Source: Streptomyces sp. NBC_00568
GTDB lineage: Bacteria > Actinomycetota > Actinomycetes > Streptomycetales > Streptomycetaceae
NCBI RefSeq assembly: GCF_026341855.1
Contig: NZ_JAPENW010000001.1
Span: 3,587,001-3,651,000 of the forward strand
Length of the DNA stretch: 64,000 nt
Direction: 5' to 3'
The position numbers and the translations under genes are program-made. This document shows, in pieces, positions 32,898 to 41,122 of the stretch (the stretch's first letter is position 1; every line of letters starts with the position of its first letter). The notes beneath the pieces are model-generated. The model was not told where the DNA came from, ran no database searches, and worked only from the letters and a program-made list of their open reading frames with translations.

Positions 32898-34055
32898 ATG
32901 GACTTCAGGCTCACCGACGATCAACGGGCCTTGCGGCAGGGCGTACGGGAACTGCTGGAGGGCCGGTTCGGCCGGGCGGCCCTGCGCGCGGCCGTGGACC
33001 GGGGGGAGGGGGAGCGCGGGGGTGTCCTCGACCGGGAGCTGTGGCGTGAGCTCGGTGCGGCGGGGTTCTTCGCGCTGCGCCTGCCCGAGGCCGACGGCGG
33101 CGTCGGGCAGGGGCTTCCGGAGGCCGTGCTGGCCTTCGAGGAGGCGGGGCGGGTCCTGCTGCCGGGCCCGCTGATCGCCACGCATCTCGCCGCGGGCGCC
33201 GTGGCCGGGGCGGCCACCGGCGAGGTGGTCGTGACCTCCGTCGACGAGGGGCTCGTGGAATGGCTGGACGAGGCCGACGTCGTCCGCGGGGACACCACCG
33301 GAGCCGAGCCGCTGGCCTCGGTGGACCCGCTGACCCCCCTGCACCGGCTCCCCGCCTCCGCCGCCCCGCGCCCCGCGAGCGGCGCACTCCGGCGCCCCCG
33401 GACAACGGGCGGTCCCGGCGGCCCGCCGATGTCGGACGGGCCTGGCGGCTTCCCTGTGTCGGACGGACCCGGCGGCTTCCGGGTGTCGGACGGGCCCGGC
33501 GGCTTCCGCGTGTCGGACGGGCCTGGTGGCCCCCCGGCACCGGACGGGCCCGGAGGCTCCTCGGTGTCCGACGGGTCCGGCGGCCTCCCGGTGCCGGATG
33601 CGCTCGGCAGCCCCGCGTCTCCGCCGGCCGGGGACGCGCTCCTCACGTCTCTCCTCACCGCCGCCGAGCAGCTGGGCAGTGCCGCCCGGACCTGCGAGGC
33701 GGCCGTGCAACACGCCCGGACCCGCGAGCAGTTCGGGCAGCCGATCGGGGCCTTCCAGGCGGTGCAGCATCTGTGCGCGGGCATGCTCGTGCGGGTCGAG
33801 ATGGCTCGCGCGGCCGTCTACGCCGCCTCGGTCACCGCCGACCCGGTGGACATCGCGGCGGCCCGGCTGCTCGCCGACGAGGCCGCCGTGCGCGGCGCCC
33901 GCGACTGCCTCCAGGTGCACGGCGGCATGGGCTTCACCTGGGAGTCCGACATCCATCTGCACCTGAAGAGGGCGTGGATACGGACGCACCGTGCGGGTGG
34001 CACCACGCGGAGCGAGGAGGAGCTGGCGGACGATCTGCCGGCCGGGACGGCCTAG
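32898..34055 (+). CDS. acyl-CoA dehydrogenase, partner-subunit type, with in-frame repeat expansion
   Basis: 385 residues. N-terminal helical domain (DFRLTDDQRALRQGVRELLE, LRLPEADGGVGQGLPEAVLA) and C-terminal helical domain (LLTAAEQLGSAARTCEAAVQ, REQFGQPIGAFQAVQHLC, VHGGMGFTWESDIHLHLKRA). It lacks the IQR ending and catalytic region of its neighbour, as in the partner subunits of heteromeric FadE pairs. Between the reduced middle domain and the C-terminal helices, residues 179-232 are six 9-residue SDGPGG repeats with no counterpart in the family. They form a disordered linker. Follows the preceding gene by 9 bp. Confidence 0.88.
   Translation: MDFRLTDDQRALRQGVRELLEGRFGRAALRAAVDRGEGERGGVLDRELWRELGAAGFFALRLPEADGGVGQGLPEAVLAFEEAGRVLLPGPLIATHLAAGAVAGAATGEVVVTSVDEGLVEWLDEADVVRGDTTGAEPLASVDPLTPLHRLPASAAPRPASGALRRPRTTGGPGGPPMSDGPGGFPVSDGPGGFRVSDGPGGFRVSDGPGGPPAPDGPGGSSVSDGSGGLPVPDALGSPASPPAGDALLTSLLTAAEQLGSAARTCEAAVQHARTREQFGQPIGAFQAVQHLCAGMLVRVEMARAAVYAASVTADPVDIAAARLLADEAAVRGARDCLQVHGGMGFTWESDIHLHLKRAWIRTHRAGGTTRSEEELADDLPAGTA
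33432..33593 (+). repeat. six in-frame 27-bp repeats (SDGPGGFRV-type)
   Basis: Units of tcggacgggcccggcggctt plus a variable 7-bp end, repeated six times inside the dehydrogenase gene. Units 2 and 3 code for the same SDGPGGFRV; the outer ones have drifted. Being a multiple of 3 they leave the frame intact. Confidence 0.92.
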
Positions 34056-34534
34056 AGGGCCTCTGTCCTGGGGTGCTGCGGGACACGGGCGAGCGGATGT
34101 CGCGGATCGTGGCGGAGCGGAATCACAGAGCGTTGAGACCTGGTTGTGTCCTAGGCGTGACTTGTCACGGCCTGGAGTCGGCGCCGGGCTCCGGTACCTT
34201 GTGTGGGATGCGAGTGGTTCTGAGGCTGAGCCATCCCGGTGTTGCCCCTGAGGCCGCGCCGAACCCGGCGATGCACGCCGCTCGCGAGGCAGGGCGGACC
34301 CCCGTACCTGCCTGTTCGACTCCCCGTGGCGAGCGTCGCACAGTATGCCGCACGCGTACTCCTTCGCGCTGGAATATGCCCGAAGCGCTTGTTGGGGTGA
34401 CTGTACGTCAACCATGCTGTCTCGCAAGGGAATCACGTTCCGTGATCCTTGTTCTGGCCATGCAGAAAATGGCTACGATCGTGGCCCTTGTGAGGCGCGA
34501 GGCGATGTGTCCGCCGGTTCGGATGGTGTGAGCG
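34056..34534. other. 479-bp spacer before the anti-sigma kinase gene
   Basis: No gene recognised. The segment 34440-34485 has TTGTTC followed 19 bp later by TACGAT, a possible vegetative promoter with a long spacer for the gene at 34535. This stretch is less GC-rich than its surroundings. Confidence 0.4.
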
Positions 34535-34996
34535 GTGCAGGTGCTTCAAGTGCAGCTGGAGATCCGGCCCGACCCCGCAGAGGTGGGGCGAGCCCGGCGG
34601 TGGGCCCGTTCCAGGCTCGCGGGGTCCGGGATAGAGGCCGATGAACCGCTCGCCGAGACGCTGATCCTGCTCGTCTCGGAGCTTGTCACGAACGCCGTGG
34701 TGCACACCGGGTGTCCGGCCGTCCTGCGCCTCTGTCTGCCGGGCGGTGCCGGGGCCGCCACCGTGCGCCTCGAGGTGGCCGACACCAGCGCCCGGCCGCC
34801 GATTCCCCGGCATGCCGACGGCGACGAGACCAACGGCCGCGGCCTGGAGCTCGTCGACGGCCTCGCGGACCGCTGGGGCTGGAGCCCCGAGGGCGCCGGC
34901 AAACGTATCTGGTGCGAGGTGGACCGCTGCGCCACGGGCGCCTCGGCGAGAACCGTGTACCCGGGCTACGAGGGCTTCGCGTACGAGGCGGTCTAG
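34535..34996 (+). CDS. RsbW-like ATP-binding (HATPase_c) anti-sigma regulatory protein
   Basis: 153 residues from GTG 34535. Bergerat-fold boxes: LILLVSELVTNAVVHTG (N box), RLEVADTSARPP (G1 box, D-x-S) and NGRGLELVDGLADRWGW (G2, GRGL). Family members bind sigma factors and phosphorylate STAS proteins such as that at 27.5 kb. Streptomyces has dozens of these, so its partner cannot be named. It interrupts the catabolic region and shows none of the CTGAC palindromes upstream. Confidence 0.88.
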   Translation: MQVLQVQLEIRPDPAEVGRARRWARSRLAGSGIEADEPLAETLILLVSELVTNAVVHTGCPAVLRLCLPGGAGAATVRLEVADTSARPPIPRHADGDETNGRGLELVDGLADRWGWSPEGAGKRIWCEVDRCATGASARTVYPGYEGFAYEAV

Positions 34997-35002
34997 TTCC
35001 GT

Positions 35003-35086
35003 TCCTCGTGCGCGTGCCGTGCGGGGCGGTCCGGCCTCCGAGCTGGTTCCGTCCTCCTCGTGCGCGTGCCGTGCGGGGCGGTCCGG
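35003..35086. repeat. 32-bp direct repeat, two identical copies
   Basis: tcctcgtgcgcgtgccgtgc (first 20 bp of the unit) begins identical 32-bp copies at 35003-35034 and 35055-35086, 52 bp apart, starting seven bases after the stop of the anti-sigma kinase gene. Confidence 0.92.
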
Positions 35087-35130
35087 TTCTCCCGTGCGTG
35101 GGTGTGCCGGAGCGCGGACGACGGGCGCGC

Positions 35131-35152
35131 TTTCGTGCATCTATGCACGAAA
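35131..35152. promoter_or_regulatory. 22-bp perfect-arm palindrome, candidate operator
   Basis: tttcgtgcat-ct-atgcacgaaa: 10-bp arms with a 2-bp centre. AT-rich for this genome and in a spacer, so a dimeric repressor site is more likely than a terminator. The nearest start codon on either side is over 1 kb away (36436 minus), so its target is unclear. Confidence 0.5.
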
Positions 35153-35438
35153 CGTCTGTACACGGCCGCCGTAGTGGCCGAATGCGCCGGGCCGTGCTTC
35201 CGTACGCGCTGTCTCAAAAGGGATGTAGCGCAATAAATCGCCGAGCGGGTGTTGACGTGGCGTGTCCGTTTGATCACGCTTGTGTTCAGCGATTCGCCGC
35301 GAGGGGACGGCGAGGGTTCCGGTGACGGGGGCCCTCGGCGAGTGTGGGTCGCGATTCGGCGCCGGCACCTCCAGGGCCAAGGGGGGCGGGGTGGGCGCGC
35401 CGGAGGCGGATGGCGGCGCGCGCTGCCGTGCCCGGGGT

Positions 35439-35483
35439 GAGGTGGGGGACCTCCCGGTCGGGCGCAGTCGAGAGTGGGGGAAG
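35439..35483. repeat. GC-rich palindromic repeat element (second copy type)
   Basis: Begins gaggtgggggacctcccgg and ends gagagtgggggaag; same architecture as the element at 2221-2256 (two g-runs flanking a cctcccg/ccacg core). Intergenic, 27 bp before the cyclase stop. Confidence 0.5.
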
Positions 35484-35509
35484 CGCGCCGCCAGCCGGCC
35501 CTCTGCCGG

Positions 35510-36436
35510 CTAGAGCACTGCCACCGGTGCCACCGGTGTGCCCGTGCCGCCGACGAAGGGTTCCGGCATCGCCGACAGCAGGAACGCGTAGCGGTTTTCT
35601 TGTCCACAGGCTGTGGACAACTCTTCGAGATTCCAGTTCTGGCCTTGCAGCATCCCCATCTCGACCAGGTCGAGCGCGTGCACGGGCAGCCACAGGTCGT
35701 CGATCTCGGGCGGGAAGATCTCGAAGGTCAGCGTGTCGTTGGCGACCGCCGCGACATCGCGCGCGTGGAACCATTCCGGGGTGCGTACCGACAGGCCCGG
35801 CGACGGATATCCGTACCCGTGCTTGTCGCTCGCCAGATACACCTGGATCTGCCCCGTCCGTACGAGCACGATGTCGCCCGCCCGTACCCGCGTGCCGGCC
35901 AACTCCTCCGCGGCTTCGAGGTCTTCGGGGGTGACCGCGTGCCCGCCGGCCAGCCGGTGTTCGCCGCGCGCCCGCGCCACGTCGAGCAGGACGCCGCGCG
36001 AGACGATGTGCCGCGGCTTGTCGATCCCGCTGAACTCGGCGCCGCCGTGCGGCGTGACGGTGCCGGCCGGGCGGCCGTTGTAGAGCCTGCCGGAGTGCGA
36101 GACATGGGTCAGCGCGTCCCAGTGGGTGGCCGCCTGGAGCCCCATGGTGACGGCGTCGTCGCTGCACGCCACCGTGCCGGGGCCGAAGATCTCCTGGTTG
36201 ATCTGCACCATCGTGTGCAGCGGATTGACCCGCCCCGGAATCATCCCGGTCTGTACGCCGTCCTGTTGGAGGGGAAGGGCGAGCGGCACGCGGCGCCCGG
36301 TCCGTACCGTCGCGGCGGCCTCTCGTACGACCTCGTCGGTGATGAGGTTCAGCGTTCCGATCTCGTCGTCGGCCCCCCAGCGCCCCCAGTTGTTCACGCG
36401 CTTGGCGATCTCGTGGAACTCGGCCGGCAGTGACAT
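35510..36436 (-). CDS. cyclase-family (kynurenine-formamidase-like) metal hydrolase
   Basis: 308 residues. PF04199-type fold: PLHTMVQINQEIF, ATHWDALTHVSHSGRLYNG (variant of the H-x-G-T-H-x-D metal motif), GRHIVSRG-like KPRHIVSRGVLLDVARARGE and GDIVLVRTGQIQVYL. Family members hydrolyse amides, lactones or cyclic esters. Divergent from the SDR operon with one CTGAC-type palindrome in the 95-bp gap, so it belongs to the same regulon (inference). Confidence 0.88.
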   Translation of the reverse strand: MSLPAEFHEIAKRVNNWGRWGADDEIGTLNLITDEVVREAAATVRTGRRVPLALPLQQDGVQTGMIPGRVNPLHTMVQINQEIFGPGTVACSDDAVTMGLQAATHWDALTHVSHSGRLYNGRPAGTVTPHGGAEFSGIDKPRHIVSRGVLLDVARARGEHRLAGGHAVTPEDLEAAEELAGTRVRAGDIVLVRTGQIQVYLASDKHGYGYPSPGLSVRTPEWFHARDVAAVANDTLTFEIFPPEIDDLWLPVHALDLVEMGMLQGQNWNLEELSTACGQENRYAFLLSAMPEPFVGGTGTPVAPVAVL

Positions 36437-36493
36437 GAGTCCTCCCCGGGGCTTGTCTCCAGGTATCCGACGGGTCGTAGAATCCGAGTTGAA

Positions 36494-36510
36494 TCTAACG
36501 GACCGTCAGA
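36494..36510. promoter_or_regulatory. regulon operator C: TCTAACG-GAC-CGTCAGA
   Basis: 17-bp palindrome with one mismatch (A for G in the left arm) between the divergent cyclase and SDR genes, 21 bp before the SDR start and 57 bp before the cyclase start. Confidence 0.7.
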
Positions 36511-36531
36511 AACTGCGGGAAGGGGCCGGGC

Positions 36532-37443
36532 GTGGGGAACTTCTTGGCGGGCAGGGTCATCGCCGTCACGGGCGCGGGGCGGGGGATAGGCCGGGCGGTC
36601 GCCCTCGCCGCGGCGGCCGAGGGCGCGCGCGTCGTCGTCAACGACTACGGCGTGTCCGTCGAGGGCGCCGAGCCCACGAGTTCGGTCGCCGACACCGTCG
36701 TCAAGGAGATCGAGGCGGCGGGCGGCGAGGCGGTCGCGGTGGCCGACGACATCTCGACGATGGCGGGCGGGCAGCACGTCGTCGACACCGCGCTCGCGTC
36801 GTACGGACGGATCGACGGAGTGGTGTGCGTGGCCGGCATCCTGCGCGAACGGATGCTCTTCAACATGTCCGAGCAGGAGTGGGACCCGGTGGTCGCCACC
36901 CACCTCAAGGGCACGTTCACCCTCTTCCGGGCCGCCTCGGCGGTGATGCGTAAGCAGGGCTCGGGCACGCTGATCGGTTTCACCAGCGGCAACCACCAGG
37001 GCTCGGTCGCGCAGGCCAACTACAGCGCGGCGAAGGGCGGAATCATCTCGCTGGTGCGCAGCGCGGCCCTCGGACTCCACAAGTACGGGGTCACCGCGAA
37101 CGCGGTCGCGCCCGTCGCCCGAACCCGCATGTCGGCGAACGTCCCGATGGAGCTGAAGGAGATCGGCGAACCGGAGGACGTGGCCGCGCTCGTGGTCTAC
37201 CTGCTGTCGGACCGGGCCCGCGCGGAGCGCATCACCGGGCAGGTCTACACGATCGCCGGACCCAAGATCGCCGTATGGGCCCAGCCCCGCGAACTGCGCG
37301 CCGGATACGCCGAGGGAGCCTGGACCCCGGAGAAGATCGCCGACTTCCTTCCGGGGACGGTCGGCGTGGATCCGATGCCGCTGCTGGAACAACTGGAGGC
37401 GATGGCCCGGGCCGCGGCGGAGAAGACGCGCCCCAACGCGTGA
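36532..37443 (+). CDS. SDR-family NAD(P)-dependent oxidoreductase
   Basis: 303 residues from GTG 36532 with GGGAAGGGG upstream. Classical SDR: VTGAGRGIGRAVALAAAAEG (TGxxxGxG), N-D-Y nucleotide region, GFTSGNHQGSVAQ (catalytic Ser), NYSAAKGGIISLV (YxxxK). Long C-terminal tail (PKIAVWAQPRELRAGYAEG) as in the peroxisomal/MaoC-linked 3-hydroxyacyl-CoA dehydrogenases. Likely oxidises a 3-hydroxyacyl-CoA. It leads an operon with a dehydrogenase 31 bp downstream. Confidence 0.92.
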   Translation: MGNFLAGRVIAVTGAGRGIGRAVALAAAAEGARVVVNDYGVSVEGAEPTSSVADTVVKEIEAAGGEAVAVADDISTMAGGQHVVDTALASYGRIDGVVCVAGILRERMLFNMSEQEWDPVVATHLKGTFTLFRAASAVMRKQGSGTLIGFTSGNHQGSVAQANYSAAKGGIISLVRSAALGLHKYGVTANAVAPVARTRMSANVPMELKEIGEPEDVAALVVYLLSDRARAERITGQVYTIAGPKIAVWAQPRELRAGYAEGAWTPEKIADFLPGTVGVDPMPLLEQLEAMARAAAEKTRPNA

Positions 37444-37474
37444 GTCCGGCTTCGGCCCCGTGGGAGGAGAGCGC

Positions 37475-38851
37475 GTGGATTTCGCATTCGGTCCGCAGGA
37501 CGAGGCCTTCCGGCGCGAGGTGCGGAGCTGGCTGGAGGAGCACCTGGCCGGCGCTCCCGCGCGCCGCGCGTGGGAGCGGGAACTCGGCCGGGGCGGCTGG
37601 ATCGGGCTCGGCTGGGACGAGGACGGGTACGGGAACCGGCGCGCCGACCTGACCCAACAGGTCGTGTGGGCCGAGGAGTACGCCCGCTCGAAGGCACCGG
37701 CGCGGTCCGGGCACATCGGCGAGAACCTGCTGGCGCCGACGCTCCTCGCCCATGGGACGCCGGAGCAGAAGCGGCGCTTCCTGCCGCCGATCGCCCAGGG
37801 CCGTGAGCTGTGGTGCCAGGGGTACAGCGAACCCGGCGCGGGCTCGGACCTGGCAGGCATCCGGACGATTGCCGAACGGACGGCAGAGGCCGGGACGGCC
37901 GCGGTAGGGGCGACTGCCGCGGGGACGGCCGGCGCGGGGACGGCTGCCTCAGGGGCGACCGCCTCAGGGGCGACCGGCGCACGGGTGACTGCCGAGCGGG
38001 TGGCGGACGCGGGCGTGGTCGGCGCACGGGTGCCCGCCGAACGGGCTGTGGATGTGGGCGCGGCCGGCGCGGGGGTGACCGCCGTGCGGGACCAGGGGGC
38101 GGCGCCGTCGGGGGCCTTCCGTGTCACGGGGCAGAAGATCTGGACCTCGCTCGCCCACGAGGCCGACTGGTGCTTCGTGCTCGCCCGTACGGAGCCGGGG
38201 TCCACCCGCCACCACGGCCTGTCCTTCCTCCTCGTTCCCATGGACCAGCCCGGCCGCGTCGAGGTCCGTCCGATCCGCCAGATGACCGGCACCAGTGAGT
38301 TCAACGAGGTGTTCTTCGACGGGGCGGTGGCGCGGGCCGAGCACGTGGTCGGCGGGGAGGGGAACGGCTGGCGGGTCGCCATGAGCCTGCTCGGATTCGA
38401 GCGCGGCGTCTCCACCCTCGCCCAGCAGATCGGGTTCGCCGAGGAGTTGGGGCGCGTGCTGCGGGCGGCTGTCGCCACGGGCGCGGCCACGGATCCCGTC
38501 GTACGCGACCGGCTCGTGCGGCTGTGGGCCGAGTTGCGCACGATGCGATGGAACGCCCTGCGCACGCTGGGGAGTTCGGGGAGCCCCGGGGACGCGGGGG
38601 CGCCGAGCGTGGCGAAGCTGCTGTGGGGTGGCTGGCACCGGCGGCTCGGTGAGCTCGCGGTGCAGGTGCGGGGGGCCGGCGCGGCGGTGGGCCCGGCGGA
38701 CTGGTCGGCGGAGCGGCCGTACGAACTGGACGCCGCCCAGCACCTGTTCCTCTTCAGCCGGGCCGACACGATCTACGGCGGCTCGGACGAGATCCAGCGC
38801 ACGATCATCGCCGAGCGCGCGCTCGGCCTGCCCAAGGAACCCCGGGGATAG
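37475..38851 (+). CDS. acyl-CoA dehydrogenase with ~75-residue Ala/Gly/Thr insertion
   Basis: 458 residues from GTG 37475, GGAGGAG just upstream; family members are about 385-400. Conserved parts: CQGYSEPGAGSDLAGI, FRVTGQKIWTSLAHEADW, MTGTSEFNEVFFDGAV and the end YGGSDEIQRTIIAERALGLP with catalytic-region Glu. Between the two first motifs, which are normally about 12 residues apart, residues ~137-212 are a repetitive AGTAAVGATAAGTAG-type insert coded by 37884-38112. It lies on a surface loop of the beta domain, so activity may survive. Cotranscribed with the SDR gene. Confidence 0.9.
   Translation: MDFAFGPQDEAFRREVRSWLEEHLAGAPARRAWERELGRGGWIGLGWDEDGYGNRRADLTQQVVWAEEYARSKAPARSGHIGENLLAPTLLAHGTPEQKRRFLPPIAQGRELWCQGYSEPGAGSDLAGIRTIAERTAEAGTAAVGATAAGTAGAGTAASGATASGATGARVTAERVADAGVVGARVPAERAVDVGAAGAGVTAVRDQGAAPSGAFRVTGQKIWTSLAHEADWCFVLARTEPGSTRHHGLSFLLVPMDQPGRVEVRPIRQMTGTSEFNEVFFDGAVARAEHVVGGEGNGWRVAMSLLGFERGVSTLAQQIGFAEELGRVLRAAVATGAATDPVVRDRLVRLWAELRTMRWNALRTLGSSGSPGDAGAPSVAKLLWGGWHRRLGELAVQVRGAGAAVGPADWSAERPYELDAAQHLFLFSRADTIYGGSDEIQRTIIAERALGLPKEPRG
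37884..38112 (+). repeat. in-frame low-complexity expansion in the dehydrogenase
   Basis: Degenerate units of ggggcgactgccgcg, ggggacggcc and gaccgcctcagg coding for Ala, Gly, Thr and Val. Same position as the FAD/substrate loop gap between SEPGAGSDL and GQKIWTS. Confidence 0.8.
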
Positions 38852-38862
38852 CCACGGCCCAC

Positions 38863-38903
38863 CCCGGTACGGCCAGGAACAGCCCGGTACGGCCCAGGAA
38901 CAG
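38863..38903. repeat. 20/21-bp tandem repeat before the alcohol dehydrogenase
   Basis: cccggtacggccaggaacag at 38863-38882 and a copy with one extra c at 38883-38903, 11 bp past the preceding stop codon. Confidence 0.92.
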
Positions 38904-38937
38904 CCCGGGGTGCCCCGGGAAGAGGGGAGCTGGCGCG

Positions 38938-39996
38938 ATGCGAGGCGTGATCTTCGACGGAAAGCGGACCCAGGTCGTGGACGATCTGGAGATACGGGAC
39001 CCGGGACCAGGAGAGGTCCAGGTGGCGATCTCCGCCGCCGGCCTCTGTCACAGCGACCTGTCCGTGGTGGACGGGACCATCCCCTTCCCCGTCCCCGTGG
39101 TGCTCGGCCATGAGGGTGCGGGCGTGGTGGAGGCCGTGGGCACGGGCGTCACCCATGTCGGGCCCGGCGACCATGTGGCGCTGTCCACGCTCGCCAACTG
39201 CGGGGCCTGCGCCGAGTGCGACCGGGGGCGGCCCACGATGTGCCGCAAGGCGATCGGCATGCCCCAGCGGCCGTTCGCGCGAGCCGGGCAGCCGCTCTAC
39301 CAGTTCGCCGCCAACTCGGCCTTCGCGGAACGCACGGTCGTGAAGGCCGTGCAGGCGGTCCGGATTCCGAAGGACATCCCGCTGACGTCCGCCGCGCTGA
39401 TCGGCTGCGGGGTTCTCACGGGCGTCGGAGCGGTCCTGAACCGGGCCCGGGTCGACCGGGGCGACAGCGTCCTCGTCATCGGCACGGGAGGCATCGGCCT
39501 GAACGTCATCCAGGGCGCACGGCTCGCGGGCGCCCTGAGGATCGTCGCGGTCGATTCCAACCCGGCCAAGGAAGCCGTCGCCCGCCAGTTCGGCGCGACG
39601 CACTTCCTGACCTCGACGGACGGGGTGAAGGACATCCTCCCCACCGGCGCCCAGCACGCCTTCGAATGCGTCGGGCGCGTCGAGCTCATCCGTCAGGCGG
39701 TCGACCTGCTCGACCGCCACGGGCAGGCGATCCTCCTCGGCGTCCCCCCGGCGACGGCCGAGGCGTCCTTCCTCGTCTCCTCGATGTATCTCGACAAGTC
39801 CATCCTCGGCTGCCGCTACGGCTCCTCCCGCCCCCAGCGGGACATCGCCCTGTACGCCGAGCTGTATCGCGAAGGCCGGTTGCTCCTCGACGAGTTGGTG
39901 ACGGCGACGTACCCGGTCGAGGACTTCGAGAGGGCGGCCGAGGACGCGCACGCGGGGAAGGTGGCGAGGGCGGTGCTGACGTTCCGCAACGACTGA
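38938..39996 (+). CDS. zinc-dependent alcohol dehydrogenase (MDR family)
   Basis: 352 residues from ATG 38938 (GAGGGGAG upstream). Catalytic zinc: LCHSD and GHEGAGVVEAVG; structural zinc: CGACAECDRGRPTMC; Rossmann VLVIGTGGIGLNVIQGARL. Closest in build to class III/aryl-alcohol dehydrogenases acting with NAD(+). Third gene of the SDR operon, so an alcohol-to-aldehyde step in the pathway is likely. Confidence 0.92.
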   Translation: MRGVIFDGKRTQVVDDLEIRDPGPGEVQVAISAAGLCHSDLSVVDGTIPFPVPVVLGHEGAGVVEAVGTGVTHVGPGDHVALSTLANCGACAECDRGRPTMCRKAIGMPQRPFARAGQPLYQFAANSAFAERTVVKAVQAVRIPKDIPLTSAALIGCGVLTGVGAVLNRARVDRGDSVLVIGTGGIGLNVIQGARLAGALRIVAVDSNPAKEAVARQFGATHFLTSTDGVKDILPTGAQHAFECVGRVELIRQAVDLLDRHGQAILLGVPPATAEASFLVSSMYLDKSILGCRYGSSRPQRDIALYAELYREGRLLLDELVTATYPVEDFERAAEDAHAGKVARAVLTFRND

Positions 39997-40003
39997 TGCG
40001 ACG

Positions 40004-41050
40004 TCATGGGTGCGTGGAAGCGAGGGAGTTGCCGCCCTCGGTCCCGTCGGTCCCGTCGGCTCCGGAGCCCGACCTGAAGGTGCGCCGGTAGGTGGTGGGT
40101 GTGACGCCGAGGGTGGCCTGCAGGTGCTGGCGCATCGACTGGGCCGTGCCGAAGCCGGCGTCGCGGGCGACCTGGTCGATGGACAGGTCGCTGGACTCCA
40201 GGAGATGGCGGGCGTGTTCGACGCGCTGCCGGGTGAGCCACTGGCCCGGGCTGACGCCGACCTCCTCCCGGAAGCGGCGGGTGAAGGTGCGTACCGACAT
40301 GGACTCCTGCTCGGCCATGTCCCGCAGCTGGATGGGCTCGTGGAGACGGCCGAGCGCCCAGGCGCGGGCGGCGGTCGTGCCGGCCGACTGCGCCTCCGGC
40401 ACCGGGCGCTGGATGTACTGCGCCTGGCCGCCGTCGCGGTGCGGCGGTACGACGGTGCGGCGGGCCACCTCGTTGGCGACGGCGGCGCCGTGGTCGCGGC
40501 GTACGAGATGGAGGCACAGGTCGATCCCGGCCGCGACACCGGCGGAGGTGAGGACGTCGCCGTCGTCGACGAAGAGCACGTCCGCGTCGACGCGGATCTG
40601 CGGGAAGAGCTCCTGGAAGTGCTCGGCGTGCATCCAGTGTGTGGTGGCCGGGCGGCCGTCGAGATACCCGGCGGCGGCGAGGACGTAGCTGCCGGTGCAG
40701 ATGGAGACGAGGCGGGTGCCGGGGCGGACGAGCGTGAGGGCGGCGGCCAGCTCCGGGGTCAGGATGCCCTCCTGCTGGACGGGCCCGAGTTCGTACGAGG
40801 CCGGGACGACGACCGTGTCGGCGCCGGCCAGCGCCTCGGGGCCGTTGGCGACGAGGACGGAGAAGTCGGCGTCCGTCTCGACGGGGCCGGGCGGCCGGAC
40901 CGAGCAGGTGACCACCTCGTACAGCGGCCGTCCGTCGGTGTCCCGTGCCTTGCCGAAGATGCGCTGCGGAATGCCCAGCTCGAACGGGAGCAGCCCGTCC
41001 AGGGCGAGCACGACGACACGGTGGCGGCGGAACGAACCCGAAATGGCCAT
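40004..41050 (-). CDS. GlxA-type AraC-family transcriptional regulator
   Basis: 348 residues. N-terminal DJ-1/PfpI-like domain (VLALDGLLPFELGIPQRIFG, VSICTGSYVLAAAGYLDGR with the Cys elbow) and C-terminal double AraC HTH (MSVRTFTRRFREEVGVSPGQ, DQVARDAGFGTAQSMRQHLQ). Divergent from the MFS transporter by 72 bp, so the transporter is its likely target. Confidence 0.92.
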   Translation of the reverse strand: MAISGSFRRHRVVVLALDGLLPFELGIPQRIFGKARDTDGRPLYEVVTCSVRPPGPVETDADFSVLVANGPEALAGADTVVVPASYELGPVQQEGILTPELAAALTLVRPGTRLVSICTGSYVLAAAGYLDGRPATTHWMHAEHFQELFPQIRVDADVLFVDDGDVLTSAGVAAGIDLCLHLVRRDHGAAVANEVARRTVVPPHRDGGQAQYIQRPVPEAQSAGTTAARAWALGRLHEPIQLRDMAEQESMSVRTFTRRFREEVGVSPGQWLTRQRVEHARHLLESSDLSIDQVARDAGFGTAQSMRQHLQATLGVTPTTYRRTFRSGSGADGTDGTEGGNSLASTHP

Positions 41051-41122
41051 GGCCCGATCCTAGCGAATGCTGTCCTTCAGGCCAGTGGTTCGCCAGGCCC
41101 GCCCTCCCCGAAGATCTGTGAC

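Larger units (their letters stand above)
34997..35509. other. 513-bp spacer with repeats and a 22-bp palindrome
   Basis: No gene supported. Holds a 32-bp direct repeat (35003-35034 and 35055-35086), a 22-bp palindrome at 35131-35152 and a GC-rich palindromic element at 35439-35483. A minus-strand 79-codon frame at 35141-35380 was not accepted. Confidence 0.6.

Noticed and set aside
31602..34436. 944-codon minus-strand open frame opposite the amidohydrolase/dehydrogenase operon
   Set aside because: It is antisense to three well-supported genes, has Pro/Arg/Gly-rich composition without any domain, and such frames are expected in very GC-rich DNA.
34345..34644. 99-codon frame starting with MPHAYSFALEYARS upstream of the anti-sigma kinase
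   Set aside because: Runs out of frame into the well-supported HATPase gene and shows no known domain; a WhiB-like cysteine pattern was looked for and is absent.
35141..35380. 79-codon minus-strand frame in the spacer at 35 kb
   Set aside because: Looks slightly more protein-like than most, but has no ribosome site, no known motif, and starts upstream of the palindrome that would lie in its 3' end.
38773..40539. 588-codon minus-strand frame opposite the alcohol dehydrogenase
   Set aside because: Mirror of a zinc-ADH with all its motifs; no recognisable protein features.
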